The translations under genes were made by a program, and so were the position numbers. Shown piece by piece: positions 16,955 to 25,325 of a stretch of 64,000 nucleotides of DNA. Below the pieces are notes generated by a model, which worked only from the letters and a program-made list of their open reading frames with translations, was not told the origin of the DNA and made no database searches. The stretch is from a virus. Positions within the stretch are counted from its first letter, which is position 1. Every line of letters starts with the position of its first letter. The DNA lies in IMG/VR virus record IMGVR_UViG_3300045921_000146, positions 1 to 64,000 of that record. The stretch is one strand, 5' to 3'.

Positions 16955-17412
16955 AACTTGTAACCTCTACCCTTCTCTATAAAAGTCACGCCGTCCAGAT
17001 GGTCTAGTTCGTGTTGAATTACCTGGGCCGCTAACCCAACAAACTCATGAGTAAGCTCGTCGCCTTGCGTGTTCTGGTACTTAACTTTAACTATTCTAGG
17101 TCTTTTTACTGTAACAACTTTATTCCCAAAAGACAAACATTTTTCTTCGATGGCTTGCTCTCCAGAAGTACTTAAAATTACTGGGTTTATCATAAACGTA
17201 CAAAAATGGGCGTCGCTAAAAGTGCTAGAATTAATTACTGTAATACGTTTATTTACCCCTACTTGAGGGGCGGCCAACCCTACGCCTCCGGCTAACTTCA
17301 TAGTTATACACATACGTACACATATTTCTCGAACCTCTAGAGAAATATCTTTTACCTCTTGGGCAGGAGTAGTAGCTAGTTCTGAATCTTTTAAGATTTT
17401 GTAAGGCTTCAT
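16951..17412 (-). CDS. def: Peptide deformylase
   Basis: 153 residues. It removes the formyl group from nascent protein N-termini. All three deformylase motifs are present: GGVGLAAPQVG (residues 42-52), EKCLS (90-94; metal-binding Cys, with Lys where Gly is usual in EGCLS) and QHELDHLDG (133-141; two metal-binding His and catalytic Glu). Length matches compact phage and marine cyanophage deformylases, which lack long C-terminal extensions. The ATG overlaps the stop of thyX by one base. Substitution of Gly by Lys in motif 2 is unusual but the metal ligands are intact. Confidence 0.93.
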   Translation of the reverse strand: MKPYKILKDSELATTPAQEVKDISLEVREICVRMCITMKLAGGVGLAAPQVGVNKRITVINSSTFSDAHFCTFMINPVILSTSGEQAIEEKCLSFGNKVVTVKRPRIVKVKYQNTQGDELTHEFVGLAAQVIQHELDHLDGVTFIEKGRGYKL

Positions 17413-18683
17413 TATTTACTCGTACTTCCGCACAACACTTCCGCAGGATACTCAAACTTATCTATTAGGATTTCTCGAACTTGTTGTGCTAATAGTTGTA
17501 CTTCGTACTGAGCCCCTTCGTGGTCTCTAAGCTTAATAAATTGCACCCAGTTTCTTAAGTTTCCAGTCATATAAAACTCAGTGATTAAATCTTGAGGTAG
17601 TACGCCTCTAGCTTGTTCTTTACACACTCCCATAGCTAGCATATCTTCGTATAGTTTTAATGATTGTGCGTGGTGTTCAGCTACTTCTATTTTTAGAGCT
17701 TGTTGGTGTTCTTCCGCTAACGCCCCTTCAGAAGCTTGTCTATTGCTTTTGTGTTGTTTGCGGTACTCATCAGGTAAATAGAACTCCATATTCTTTTCTG
17801 TGTACCTGCGAGAAACTTCGTTGTAAGAATTATGTACGACCATTCCGTTAGCTACAAAATTGTGATTTGGACCTTTTACGCTTAAATCATAAGTTATCTC
17901 TTCTCCTACATATCTGACACTAACTATTTTTTCTTTTTTACCAACTAAAATATTACCTTTTGATTTAACTCTCCAAGATAAAGCGTGTTTTTTGTGTACG
18001 ACTCTATGACAGGATTCGTCTAAAGAGCTTAAGCCGACCAATTCACCATTTGTTATGACGAAACTTTGTTTACTCATAGTAGCGATATTATTTTTAGTTA
18101 GTTCTAAACCTACCGCATCTTCCAACCTTTGCCAGCCACTATCAGTAAGAAGTTTATGATCCTTAGTACATTTAAGTTTTTTACCTGATTCTGTCTCTAA
18201 TTCAAAGATATGTTTTTTGCCACTATATATAACATCAGTTAAATTACTGACAGTAAACTTGTGCGCCTTCTCATCATAACAGCGAATCAACATCTTCTGT
18301 AATCTGCTTTTGTGTACCGGATTGTTCCACAGTTTAAACAAGCGAGTTAATGTAAATTTTTGACCCTTGTTTCCAATCTGCTTAACGTGCACACCTTTTT
18401 TCCATTCAGCAGGACGATTGAAAGTTATTTCTGTGTCTCCAGATAAACAAAATGTACGATGCCTGTGAATTTGACTTCTAATATAAAGTGGACAAGTAAC
18501 TTTAACCGTTAGAGTGCAATGCTCAAACGGACTCATGTGCTGATGGTCAGCTAAGTATTTAATAAGTTTTTTGTCTTTATCGTCTAGTTCAGTTTTAGTA
18601 TTACCAAAACTTACACGAGCGGCATTAACTACTGTAAGGGCTGAGCCCATATGATCTATATACTCTACTTTAAGGTTACTCAT
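17412..18683 (-). CDS. thyX: Flavin-dependent thymidylate synthase ThyX with intein
   Basis: 423 residues including an intein. ThyX makes dTMP from dUMP using FADH2. Extein residues 1-78 and 286-423 together give a ThyX of about 216 residues. The signature RHRTF-SYNEVSRRY is interrupted by the intein between Phe78 and Ser286, inside the dUMP/flavin-binding motif. Therefore the enzyme can act only after splicing. The C-terminal part contains YDEYRKQHK-like and LPQDLITEFYMTGNLRNW segments usual for ThyX. Together with dUTPase, NrdJ and dNMP kinase it forms the phage dNTP supply set. Confidence 0.95.
   Translation of the reverse strand: MSNLKVEYIDHMGSALTVVNAARVSFGNTKTELDDKDKKLIKYLADHQHMSPFEHCTLTVKVTCPLYIRSQIHRHRTFCLSGDTEITFNRPAEWKKGVHVKQIGNKGQKFTLTRLFKLWNNPVHKSRLQKMLIRCYDEKAHKFTVSNLTDVIYSGKKHIFELETESGKKLKCTKDHKLLTDSGWQRLEDAVGLELTKNNIATMSKQSFVITNGELVGLSSLDESCHRVVHKKHALSWRVKSKGNILVGKKEKIVSVRYVGEEITYDLSVKGPNHNFVANGMVVHNSYNEVSRRYTEKNMEFYLPDEYRKQHKSNRQASEGALAEEHQQALKIEVAEHHAQSLKLYEDMLAMGVCKEQARGVLPQDLITEFYMTGNLRNWVQFIKLRDHEGAQYEVQLLAQQVREILIDKFEYPAEVLCGSTSK
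17829..18449 (-). other. Intein in ThyX (about 207 aa)
   Basis: The intein runs from Cys79 (CLSGDTEITF, block A) to Asn285 (ANGMVVHN, blocks F and G), with Ser as first C-extein residue. Block B is KCTKDHKLLT. At 207 residues it is a mini-intein or carries a reduced insert; residues near DESCHRVVHKKHALSW could be a remnant of an HNH-type endonuclease, which is uncertain. No LAGLIDADG motif is visible. Confidence 0.9.
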
Positions 18684-18919
18684 TCTTCTATCTCCCTCAT
18701 TAGTAGTCTATATTCTTCTTCCAATTTATCTAGAAGTTTTCTGCCTGTTTTTGTCTTACTCAACTTATCTAATTCTGCATCTGAGTACCCGTGTTTGTGT
18801 GCTGGTCTGAATAATTTTTCCCAGACTTGGTCAAGCGTATGTTTATACTTCCAAGCTTTTTGAGCGTCCTCGAAATCTTCTTTTTCTTCGGGTAAATCAA
18901 ATTGTAATATACCTTTCAT
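18680..18919 (-). CDS. Conserved small phage protein of unknown function
   Basis: 79 residues. The true start is the ATG at 18919 with GGAGGGG upstream; the longer frame reads into the Ala-rich gene's DNA in the wrong frame. The sequence MKGILQFDLPEEKEDFEDA, then a helical WKYKHTLDQVWEKLFRP segment, follows a known phage pattern of unknown function. Its stop overlaps the thyX start. Confidence 0.65.
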   Translation of the reverse strand: MKGILQFDLPEEKEDFEDAQKAWKYKHTLDQVWEKLFRPAHKHGYSDAELDKLSKTKTGRKLLDKLEEEYRLLMREIEE

Positions 18920-18947
18920 AACCCCTCCAACAACATAATCATCACAG

Positions 18948-19445
18948 CTAGTTGGCTCTCTCTCTCTCTTGGTCGTAGGCGGCAGCAGCAGCAGCATTAG
19001 CGGCAGGAGTATTAGCGGTGGCAGCGGCAGCAAAAGCGGCAGCAGCATCAGCGGCAGCATCAGCAGCATCAACAGCAGCATCAACAGCAGCATCAGCGGC
19101 AGCATAAGCGGCAGCAAAAATGGCAGCATAAGTGACAGAATCAGCAGCGGCGGTAGCAAAAGCGGTAGAAGCAACATAAGCACAAGATACCTTATCCGCC
19201 TCAGCAGAAGCAGCAAAAGCACAGTCTATTGCAAAACACTCGACTAAAAACCTTGGAGCAAGCCGGACAAAAACCCATATTTTATCCTGTGGCGTAATGT
19301 TTTCCAGCTTTAAGAACTCAGTGAGTGTGCCCTCAAATTCTGAATGATGATTGAGGTAGTTTTCCCATCGGTCGTTGCACGGGTTTAGACTTTTAAGGAC
19401 TTGTCTTGTGATTTTAATTGGCTCTTTTTTGTTAGAAGATTTCAT
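18948..19445 (-). CDS. Protein with long alanine-rich tail
   Basis: 165 residues from ATG 19445 (GAGGT upstream). The N-terminal ~70 residues are a normal globular region: KITRQVLKSLNPCNDRWENYL, then LTEFLKLENITPQDKIWVFVRL. From about residue 85 onward it is almost pure Ala with Asp, Val, Thr and Phe spacers, encoded by GCN triplet runs. Proteins with this N-terminus and Ala-repeat tail occur in phages and bacteria with no known function. The tail should form helices and its DNA should be prone to slippage. Confidence 0.7.
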   Translation of the reverse strand: MKSSNKKEPIKITRQVLKSLNPCNDRWENYLNHHSEFEGTLTEFLKLENITPQDKIWVFVRLAPRFLVECFAIDCAFAASAEADKVSCAYVASTAFATAAADSVTYAAIFAAAYAAADAAVDAAVDAADAAADAAAAFAAAATANTPAANAAAAAAYDQERERAN

Positions 19446-19471
19446 ATTATACCTCGCCTTGCGATTCTCGC

Positions 19472-19708
19472 TCAAGCTGAGACAGATTTAGGTTTTTTTA
19501 CGACTAGCTCTTTTGTGTCTTCATTGGTTAGCTCGTTTTCGTCTAAAGCTAATTCTTTTATTGTTACCCAATCATATCTAGCAGAGCACTTAGAAAGCCT
19601 TTTTGCTTCTTCTGTGGCGTTTTCTAAGGTGCTCCATATAGACTCTAGGTTTTCTTCGTATTTGTACGTTGGCTCGTATTGAGTAAAAATTGCATATATC
19701 TTATTCAC
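19472..19708 (-). CDS. Small unknown protein
   Basis: 78 residues from a GTG at 19708 that overlaps the upstream stop as GTGA. Begins MNKIYAIFTQYEPTYKYEEN; helical middle with many Glu; Lys/Ser-rich end. No family is recognised. Confidence 0.5.
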   Translation of the reverse strand: MNKIYAIFTQYEPTYKYEENLESIWSTLENATEEAKRLSKCSARYDWVTIKELALDENELTNEDTKELVVKKPKSVSA

Positions 19709-19977
19709 TTTTCCTCCGGGCCATAATAGTCTTCTTCCCAGCAATCTAAGGTAAACTCAAACTCATCTCCGGCAAAATGTCCAGGATCTTTACCTGTAAA
19801 TTGAGGAGGGCGCATACCAATAAAATCCTCACTGATCATTAATGCTTTTTCTGCTAAAATTTCTGTAAACCTTCCCCAGCTAATTTCGGCGCTCTGAAAG
19901 CGAAGAGCCGCATCGTAGATTTCTGGGTCTAGTTTTAAATTTGATCTCATGACCATGTAGGCTTCATTTCTTTTCAT
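19705..19977 (-). CDS. Small unknown protein
   Basis: 90 residues, ATG start inside the end of the upstream gene. N-terminal half helical (MRSNLKLDPEIYDAALRF), C-terminal half acidic and aromatic (DEFEFTLDCWEEDYYGPEEK). No family is recognised. Confidence 0.5.
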   Translation of the reverse strand: MKRNEAYMVMRSNLKLDPEIYDAALRFQSAEISWGRFTEILAEKALMISEDFIGMRPPQFTGKDPGHFAGDEFEFTLDCWEEDYYGPEEK

Positions 19978-20179
19978 CTTCAGGTTCCCATTCGCAGTAA
20001 GCTATAGAAGCTGAATCTTCTACTATTGGAGGCAACATTCCCATTCCTTCGATCATAGCTAACAATCCCTTTGCGTGTCTAGTAAAAAACTTTAAATCAG
20101 TTTCGTTGCTATACTGACGTTTTTCGTAAATCTCCATAAGTTCATCTGTAATAAATTCAACCATCTCACTTCGCTTCAT
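19964..20179 (-). CDS. Small unknown protein
   Basis: 71 residues with GGAGATGAAAC before the ATG. Mostly helical (SEMVEFITDELMEIYEKRQY), acidic C-terminus. Leading member of a three-gene overlapping block. Function unknown. Confidence 0.5.
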   Translation of the reverse strand: MKRSEMVEFITDELMEIYEKRQYSNETDLKFFTRHAKGLLAMIEGMGMLPPIVEDSASIAYCEWEPEDEKK

Positions 20180-20221
20180 GTTTCATCTCCTTAGACTATT
20201 TTATCTAGCTTAGGTTTTTGC

Positions 20222-20509
20222 TTATAATTCCCTACAAATAAATTGCAACTCTGGAGGCACTTTTCCTTCTGGACAAGCTACCTGAACTGTTCCGTCTACT
20301 GATAAGTTTAAAACGTCTAAGTTCTCTAGAGTACACTCTGCTACAGCTTTAGGGTCTGGTCCAACAGAAGCCTCGCAAAGCTTTCTAATTTGCTCTAGAA
20401 ACTGAAGTTCTACGACCACTCGGTGTTTAGTTTCTCCCTCAGTGGTAATTCTTTGGTTTCCGTTAAAGCCGCAACCAACTAGTAGTAACAAACTGGCTAA
20501 TAATTTCAC
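20222..20509 (-). CDS. Small lipoprotein
   Basis: 95 residues, GTG start overlapping the previous stop. The N-terminus MKLLASLLLLVGC is a clear lipoprotein signal with lipobox LVGC. The mature part has four further Cys (CEASV, CTLEN, CPEG, CREL), probably two disulfides in the periplasm. Function unknown. It follows three tiny membrane genes, so this block looks devoted to the envelope. Confidence 0.65.
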   Translation of the reverse strand: MKLLASLLLLVGCGFNGNQRITTEGETKHRVVVELQFLEQIRKLCEASVGPDPKAVAECTLENLDVLNLSVDGTVQVACPEGKVPPELQFICREL

Positions 20510-20676
20510 ATGGCCCTCCAGATTTTACTGTGCTCTTTTTTAACCTGTTTCTTAGCTTTAACTACTCTAATTCTATTAGCAGCTTTATCTAATGCTAATA
20601 CTATAAAAACAGTTACTACCATTAACGTTACTACAAAAAGTGCAGTTAAATCAGTTAAGTTATCTAATACTGACAT
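20506..20676 (-). CDS. 56-residue membrane protein
   Basis: ATG at 20676, stop overlapping the lipoprotein start. One strong hydrophobic helix (LTALFVVTLMVVTVFIVLAL) followed by a basic cytosolic tail (RIRVVKAKKQVKKEH). The AGGAAA upstream of its ATG and tight packing support it. An inner-membrane lysis or anchor protein is possible. Confidence 0.5.
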   Translation of the reverse strand: MSVLDNLTDLTALFVVTLMVVTVFIVLALDKAANRIRVVKAKKQVKKEHSKIWRAM

Positions 20677-20677
20677 A

Positions 20678-20818
20678 CTAAAATTTCCTCAAATAAAGTA
20701 GTATTAAAGCTAAAGCTATAGCCAAATTTAAAGTTTCTCCAGAAACAACGTATACCCCTAAGTTAAATGTTGCCAAAGGTAATATTGTAGAGTCTAGAAA
20801 CTTAACTAAGCGGCCCAC
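20678..20818 (-). CDS. 46-residue membrane protein
   Basis: GTG start at 20818 with AGAGG upstream. Two short hydrophobic stretches (ILPLATFNLGVYVV and LAIALALILLYL). The stop lies one base before the next ATG. Coding support comes from spacing and hydrophobicity only. Confidence 0.42.
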   Translation of the reverse strand: MGRLVKFLDSTILPLATFNLGVYVVSGETLNLAIALALILLYLRKF

Positions 20819-20821
20819 AAA

Positions 20822-21001
20822 TTAATCCTCTCTTCTGACACCTTCTGACTTTAACACAGCGTCCTCAATTTTGTCAATACGGTAGTGTAGGTGAAAATTC
20901 ATTCCCAAAAGAAAACACAGGATACTGGCAGGGTTTTGAGTCAACAAGAAATACATTCCCAACCCAAATAGGGCTAAAGCCAAAGTTCCGTTAAGGTTCA
21001 T
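20822..21001 (-). CDS. 59-residue membrane protein
   Basis: ATG at 21001 preceded by GGAG. Two hydrophobic segments (GTLALALFGLGMYFLL and SILCFLLGMNFHL), then a charged tail KIEDAVLKSEGVRRED. First of four consecutive small envelope genes. Function unknown. Confidence 0.5.
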   Translation of the reverse strand: MNLNGTLALALFGLGMYFLLTQNPASILCFLLGMNFHLHYRIDKIEDAVLKSEGVRRED

Positions 21002-21029
21002 TTTTTACTCCTGGTTAGTTTAGTTAATT

Positions 21030-21275
21030 TTACCATTCAATGTGGACTACGGAATAGTCGAAAGCTTCTTCAGGTTCTACAAATACTCTAAAACCTTGTT
21101 CTTCCAATTTAGCCTTTAAGCTTCGTTCTACTAAAGAATTTTCTACGTCAAGAATTATATTAGTAAAACCTAAGCCTGCATGACGTTTAATATTTTCTTC
21201 TACCTGTTTTAAAGTAGTTATAAGTGTAGGTATTCGTTTTTCTGTTATCTGTCTAGCTCTTTTTGCTGATAGCAT
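21030..21275 (-). CDS. Small unknown protein, SAKRAR type
   Basis: 81 residues. Starts inside the end of the dNMP kinase gene. Helical N-terminus (AKRARQITEKRIPTLITTLKQ), then alternating strands with EEQGFRVFVEPEE, resembling a small alpha/beta 'helix-strand' protein seen in phages next to structural or nucleotide genes. Function unknown. Confidence 0.5.
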   Translation of the reverse strand: MLSAKRARQITEKRIPTLITTLKQVEENIKRHAGLGFTNIILDVENSLVERSLKAKLEEQGFRVFVEPEEAFDYSVVHIEW

Positions 21276-21909
21276 TTATTACCTCGTCTACAGCTTTGTG
21301 TAACTGCTTAATAGTACCTTTATTTTCGATAGTAAACTCAAAATTATAATTATCTAAGTCTCTTTCAGATGGGTCTGTAGTATTAATACTAGCGTGTCGG
21401 TTAATACGAATACAAGCAATATTTGGAAATTCTTTTTTAAGAGCTTCTATTTCAGACCTATACCGTACGTCCGTAATGACCACTCCTTCAGCCCAAGCCA
21501 CTACGTTAGGCAGGTTAATACAGCTAGGGTCAGCCATCTCCTCTTTAATATCTTTAATAGTGACTTTAAGCCAATGGTCTGAGTCCACGGCTCTACAGGT
21601 AGACCCTTTAAGGATACAGAGGGCTCTGGGGGTCCAGTAGCCTAGTTTTAGCTCGTCTTTGAGTAGTTCTGCTATAGCCTCTGAAAATTTGTCTTTAGGC
21701 GCAACAGGAAGCCTTGCAATAGGTTTTTCCTTGTAATGGGGGTCGTGGCACCATTCTAGGGGTATGTTGAATTCTGAGGCAACCTGGGCCTTCAAGGGGT
21801 CAGCCAGGGCTACCCTGTGGAGGAAGTACTTTTCCTTGAGGTATTTAGCTACTTCGTCCTTGCCGCTACCCTTCCAACCTGAGAGGGCTATAATTTTGAA
21901 TTGGGACAT
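21253..21909 (-). CDS. Deoxynucleoside monophosphate kinase
   Basis: 218 residues from ATG 21909, which follows AAAGGAG; an in-frame start at 21927 is less likely. P-loop SGWKGSGKDEVAK at residues 10-22 marks a nucleotide kinase; LADPLKAQV and the central WTPRALCILKGSTCRA region resemble T4 gp1-type dNMP kinases. It would phosphorylate dNMPs to dNDPs, downstream of ThyX and dUTPase. It is the first gene after the nrdJ terminator, so it probably has its own promoter between 21,910 and 21,990, where no clear boxes are visible. Confidence 0.8.
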   Translation of the reverse strand: MSQFKIIALSGWKGSGKDEVAKYLKEKYFLHRVALADPLKAQVASEFNIPLEWCHDPHYKEKPIARLPVAPKDKFSEAIAELLKDELKLGYWTPRALCILKGSTCRAVDSDHWLKVTIKDIKEEMADPSCINLPNVVAWAEGVVITDVRYRSEIEALKKEFPNIACIRINRHASINTTDPSERDLDNYNFEFTIENKGTIKQLHKAVDEVINAISKKS

Positions 21910-21992
21910 AAGCTCTCCTTTACACAAACTATACCCTAAATATTAGGGATAGCAAATTAAATATTTTTATGGGAGGTATAAAATTTAGTAAT

Positions 21993-22016
21993 AAAAAAGG
22001 CGGCCTAAAGCCGCCC
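21993..22016 (-). terminator. Rho-independent terminator after nrdJ
   Basis: On the minus strand GGCGGC (22015-22010) and GCCGCC (22004-21999) form a six-pair stem with a TTTAG loop, followed by six T residues. It lies 27 bases after the nrdJ stop. Confidence 0.9.
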
Positions 22017-22042
22017 TGACACCTTCAAACTTTAAGCTACCC

Positions 22043-24796
22043 TTATTTTACTGGGCAAACTCCGCCCTCACATTCAAAGGAATCTAAAATAGCCTGTTCG
22101 TCAATTTCTTCAATTTTACTTATAGGCTTACAGTTCTTTACCATTTGCTGGTACTGTTCTTCAGTAATCTCCTCTAAAGGGGCCTGGTCAAACCCGTGTT
22201 CAGAGTGTAGCAAAAAGCTGCAAGTCTTAACCGAGTTGTTGTAGTTTTTATACAACCATTGCTTAATGTCCTCCAACTCCTCTTTTTTATAGTAGATAGT
22301 GACAGATACAGCATTGTCAGACCAGTTACTTTGTAATTCTTTAACTACTTCAAGTTGGTCTACCGCAGTCATATCTTTAGCTACTATAGTATTGTTTGGA
22401 AACTTACAAGGGAAACTAACTACTACAGTACTCATGTCGTTTGAGCCGTCGAAGTTGCGTTGGTACTCTACTGGATAGCCAGCCTTTCTACACAACTCTA
22501 CCAAAGGAATGTTACTAGCCATACGAATTCTTCTAATGTGGTAGTGGCTGTAACCTGGGTGAGCCCCTGGAGTAACGCCAGCTAACAAACTCAAAGTCCC
22601 AGAAGGTTTAACTGTGGTTAATTTAATACTAGTAGGAAAGTCGTGTTTAGCACTGTACTTTCTGTCGTAAATTCTAAGTTGTTCGTACACTTCAGGCAGC
22701 CAACTCTTTTGTTTTTTAGAAGCTTGCATATAACCAGTAACTCCTATACCCATGCGCATATTCTTGTGTACGATGGTTTCTGTTTCTTCTAAATGACAAC
22801 CTAAAGCTAAACTATGTTTATTAATTCTGTATAAGTAAGTAGCTACTTCTAGTAACTCTTCTTTGGATTCTATATTAGGTAAAAATATTTCTGCTAAACA
22901 ACAAGTCTCGTAAGGGGCTAAGCTTTGTTCTGCACAATTAGAAACGTCTAAGCCGCCAGTCCAATAGGTATGTGAAGCGTTGTCTACAGTAATATCGTAA
23001 ACTTCGTGTTCTCCCAGGTAATTTACTTCTCTAACTTCTGCGAAAGTCTCTTCGTCGTTAGGCTTATACAATTCTAAAGCTTCTCTCATTTTTTGCATTT
23101 CGTATTCTTGCAAAAAACCAATTCTAGAGTAAAACTCCCTAAAATCTTTAGTAATGTTTACGTCGTAGTACTCTTTGCCAAACTCCTCGCCGCTATAAAA
23201 TTCTACGGAGGTTGATTTGTTGGTTGTTATGTAAGACCTAATACCTAAACTAGAAAGAACCAGTTGTAATTCTTCTGCTAATTTTTTAGAAGTGGTTTTA
23301 TATGAAACTTTTACTGAATTATCTTTTTGTTTTACAACTGTGCCATTTGCTGAATACAAGCCTCTCAAAAAAGACAGAAGTTCCAACTTATTCAATTTGT
23401 TGCAGTAGTCCAATAGGCTTGTATTTTCATTTCCGTAAATTTTTGTAACTTCTTTTTTACAGTAATCGTTCCCAATAAATTGCCCAGCCCTAATCTGTTC
23501 AGGCATAAAGTCTTCTGGTTTTTCAGCTAGAGGTCCAGAAATTACGTGAACTTCTTTACAAAACTTAGCCTCAACTTTACCTTGCTTAGTTACTAATCTG
23601 TGGTTTTCAGTACCCACGAAACTACCACTAGAAGTTTTATACTCAAAAACAGGTTTGACTCCAGTACTCCATTTATTAACGATCTTAGTCCAACCTTCTT
23701 TAGACCAAATAAAATCCCCAATAGAAATGTCATTAAAGGTTTTTATACCGTCCTTAGTTAGCACTGTAGCAAAACTAGGTTGACACGGATTGAAACCTAG
23801 GACTTCAGGATCTGGATACTGAGTCTCATCTATACGTCCCATACGCTGAGAGTTTCGCAGATTAATGAGTCCGTAAGGCTCTCCATTACCCTTATAACCT
23901 TCCCAAAATTGCACTGGAAGTTGCGAGATATCGTTACATACTATGGAGTTATTTGACATAGCTCTCCAGTTGGGAATGTTGCCCAAGTCCCAACGTTTAG
24001 CATTTAAAAATTGTAAATCGTCCATATCGCCAATAGCTATTTGAGCTGAACGCCGAACATTTCCAGCTACTACAATTTTACCAATAATATTCATAATGTC
24101 TAAGCAGTCAATTGGTCTAACCTTTTTTCCTGCTCTATTATTCAACAACTTATTAATTTCTTCAATGCCCCAGCATAACTCGTCCGGCCCTGAAGCGGAG
24201 CCTCCAAAACCTTTAATAGGAGAACCTTTACTTCTGATACAGATAGTAGAGTAACTAAAACCTTTACCAGTTACGTAGTGAGCTTCCAACGTTTTCTTTA
24301 ACAACTCTACCCAACCTTCTCTACTATCAGGTACGATAAAGTCTGCGTCAGCAGAATCTTTTCTAGTTACTTTAACTTTTTTAGGTTTAGGTAATTCGTA
24401 AACATACTCTTTTTGTATGTTGTACCCCACTCCAGAACCAAGCATCAACATATCCATACACCAAGTAAAAGGTCGAATAGGGTGGTCTACTACGGTAAAG
24501 GCACAGTTCTGTAAACTAGCCAGTCCTAATTTCTTAACTGTTTTAGTGCCCAACTGCCAAAGAAATCTACCTGCTACAGTACCTTTTAGTTGTAACATAA
24601 TTTCTTTTAGTCGTTTTTGTTCTTTGGGCGTGAAACCTACTTTAAGTTGTTTGTCGCAAGCTTCAACTACCCTATCAACAGTCTGCTCCCACTCTTCTGT
24701 AGGAGAATTAGGGTCTGCGTCTTTTAATCTACGAGCATAAGTTCTTTTGTACGAAATGTAACCTACTGGTCCCCAAGGAATTTCTATATTTGACAT
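22043..24796 (-). CDS. nrdJ: Class II (B12-dependent) ribonucleotide reductase NrdJ with intein
   Basis: 917 residues from ATG 24796 (AGGGG seven bases upstream); a longer frame to 24,853 overlaps the upstream gene. Extein features match monomeric class II ribonucleoside-triphosphate reductase: QNCAFTVVDHP with the first active-site Cys, GSGVGYNIQ, NRAGKKVRPIDCLDIMNIIG, VRRSAQIA, GFNPC-AEQSLAPYETCC across the intein, and CEGGVCPVK with the C-terminal redox Cys pair. It reduces ribonucleotides using adenosylcobalamin, so the host or medium must supply B12. The intein splits the NPC-AEQS loop, next to the catalytic Cys. Confidence 0.95.
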   Translation of the reverse strand: MSNIEIPWGPVGYISYKRTYARRLKDADPNSPTEEWEQTVDRVVEACDKQLKVGFTPKEQKRLKEIMLQLKGTVAGRFLWQLGTKTVKKLGLASLQNCAFTVVDHPIRPFTWCMDMLMLGSGVGYNIQKEYVYELPKPKKVKVTRKDSADADFIVPDSREGWVELLKKTLEAHYVTGKGFSYSTICIRSKGSPIKGFGGSASGPDELCWGIEEINKLLNNRAGKKVRPIDCLDIMNIIGKIVVAGNVRRSAQIAIGDMDDLQFLNAKRWDLGNIPNWRAMSNNSIVCNDISQLPVQFWEGYKGNGEPYGLINLRNSQRMGRIDETQYPDPEVLGFNPCQPSFATVLTKDGIKTFNDISIGDFIWSKEGWTKIVNKWSTGVKPVFEYKTSSGSFVGTENHRLVTKQGKVEAKFCKEVHVISGPLAEKPEDFMPEQIRAGQFIGNDYCKKEVTKIYGNENTSLLDYCNKLNKLELLSFLRGLYSANGTVVKQKDNSVKVSYKTTSKKLAEELQLVLSSLGIRSYITTNKSTSVEFYSGEEFGKEYYDVNITKDFREFYSRIGFLQEYEMQKMREALELYKPNDEETFAEVREVNYLGEHEVYDITVDNASHTYWTGGLDVSNCAEQSLAPYETCCLAEIFLPNIESKEELLEVATYLYRINKHSLALGCHLEETETIVHKNMRMGIGVTGYMQASKKQKSWLPEVYEQLRIYDRKYSAKHDFPTSIKLTTVKPSGTLSLLAGVTPGAHPGYSHYHIRRIRMASNIPLVELCRKAGYPVEYQRNFDGSNDMSTVVVSFPCKFPNNTIVAKDMTAVDQLEVVKELQSNWSDNAVSVTIYYKKEELEDIKQWLYKNYNNSVKTCSFLLHSEHGFDQAPLEEITEEQYQQMVKNCKPISKIEEIDEQAILDSFECEGGVCPVK
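22937..23785 (-). other. LAGLIDADG intein in NrdJ (about 283 aa)
   Basis: Runs from the Cys after GFNP (CQPSFATVLT, block A) to Asn before Cys (GGLDVSN|C). Block B-like GTENHRLVT is present. A homing endonuclease domain is indicated by ELLSFLRGLYSANGTV (first LAGLIDADG-like helix, Asn in place of Asp) and LQLVLSSLGIRSYI. The penultimate His usual at intein C-termini is Ser here. Confidence 0.92.
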
Positions 24797-24803
24797 ACTA
24801 CCC

Positions 24804-25325
24804 CTACTGCTTGTCGTCTTTAGTTGATTTATGTTTAACGCCTTTTTCGTCAATACGAATTTCAGCGTAATTAATTCTTCCAGTTTTTACAATATTTTTA
24901 ATAATTTTTTGTCTGCGTGAAGGCTTAGAATTGCCAGTCTTAACTTCTATAAAAGTTATTTCTCCCTGGTCAAAGTCGAAGCATATAAAGTCGCAAGGAT
25001 TTCCAAGGAATGAAAGGTCTTTAGGGTTGTATGGACAACCAGATAAGAAAGGTACTAAGTGTTCCCCGATTTGTCCCAATCTAGTTTCGCTAGATTTTTT
25101 TTGAGACAAAAGTGTTCTATTCTTCTCCCTTTCTCTACCTAACTCGTCCTCCAAATTTCTTTGCTCTAGTATAAGTTCTCTTACACTCTGAGTTAATTCT
25201 TTGTTGCTAACTTTAGAATCAATAACTTCTTTTTCGTACGCTCGTAGTTTTTTAATCTCTACTGACAATACAAATACTAAGCCTAATAAAAATACAAAGG
25301 CTCCTGCTACTAGTAAACTAGTCAT
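24804..25325 (-). CDS. Membrane-anchored PD-(D/E)XK nuclease, Endonuc_Holl (PF10107) type
   Basis: 173 residues. Residues 1-25 form a transmembrane anchor (LLVAGAFVFLLGLVFVLSV), 26-85 a coiled coil. Residues 90-155 have the family pattern GQIGEHLVPFLSGCPYNPKD, then LGNPCDFICFD with the catalytic Asp, FIEVKTG with the Glu and Lys, and RRQKIIKNIV. Such proteins are annotated as Holliday-junction resolvase related, although activity is poorly tested. The membrane anchor is usual for this family. Confidence 0.8.
   Translation of the reverse strand: MTSLLVAGAFVFLLGLVFVLSVEIKKLRAYEKEVIDSKVSNKELTQSVRELILEQRNLEDELGREREKNRTLLSQKKSSETRLGQIGEHLVPFLSGCPYNPKDLSFLGNPCDFICFDFDQGEITFIEVKTGNSKPSRRQKIIKNIVKTGRINYAEIRIDEKGVKHKSTKDDKQ

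Noticed and set aside
18969-19247. Plus-strand Ser/Gly-repeat open frame
   Set aside because: Opposite-strand shadow of the GCN repeats in the Ala-rich gene; no ribosome site.
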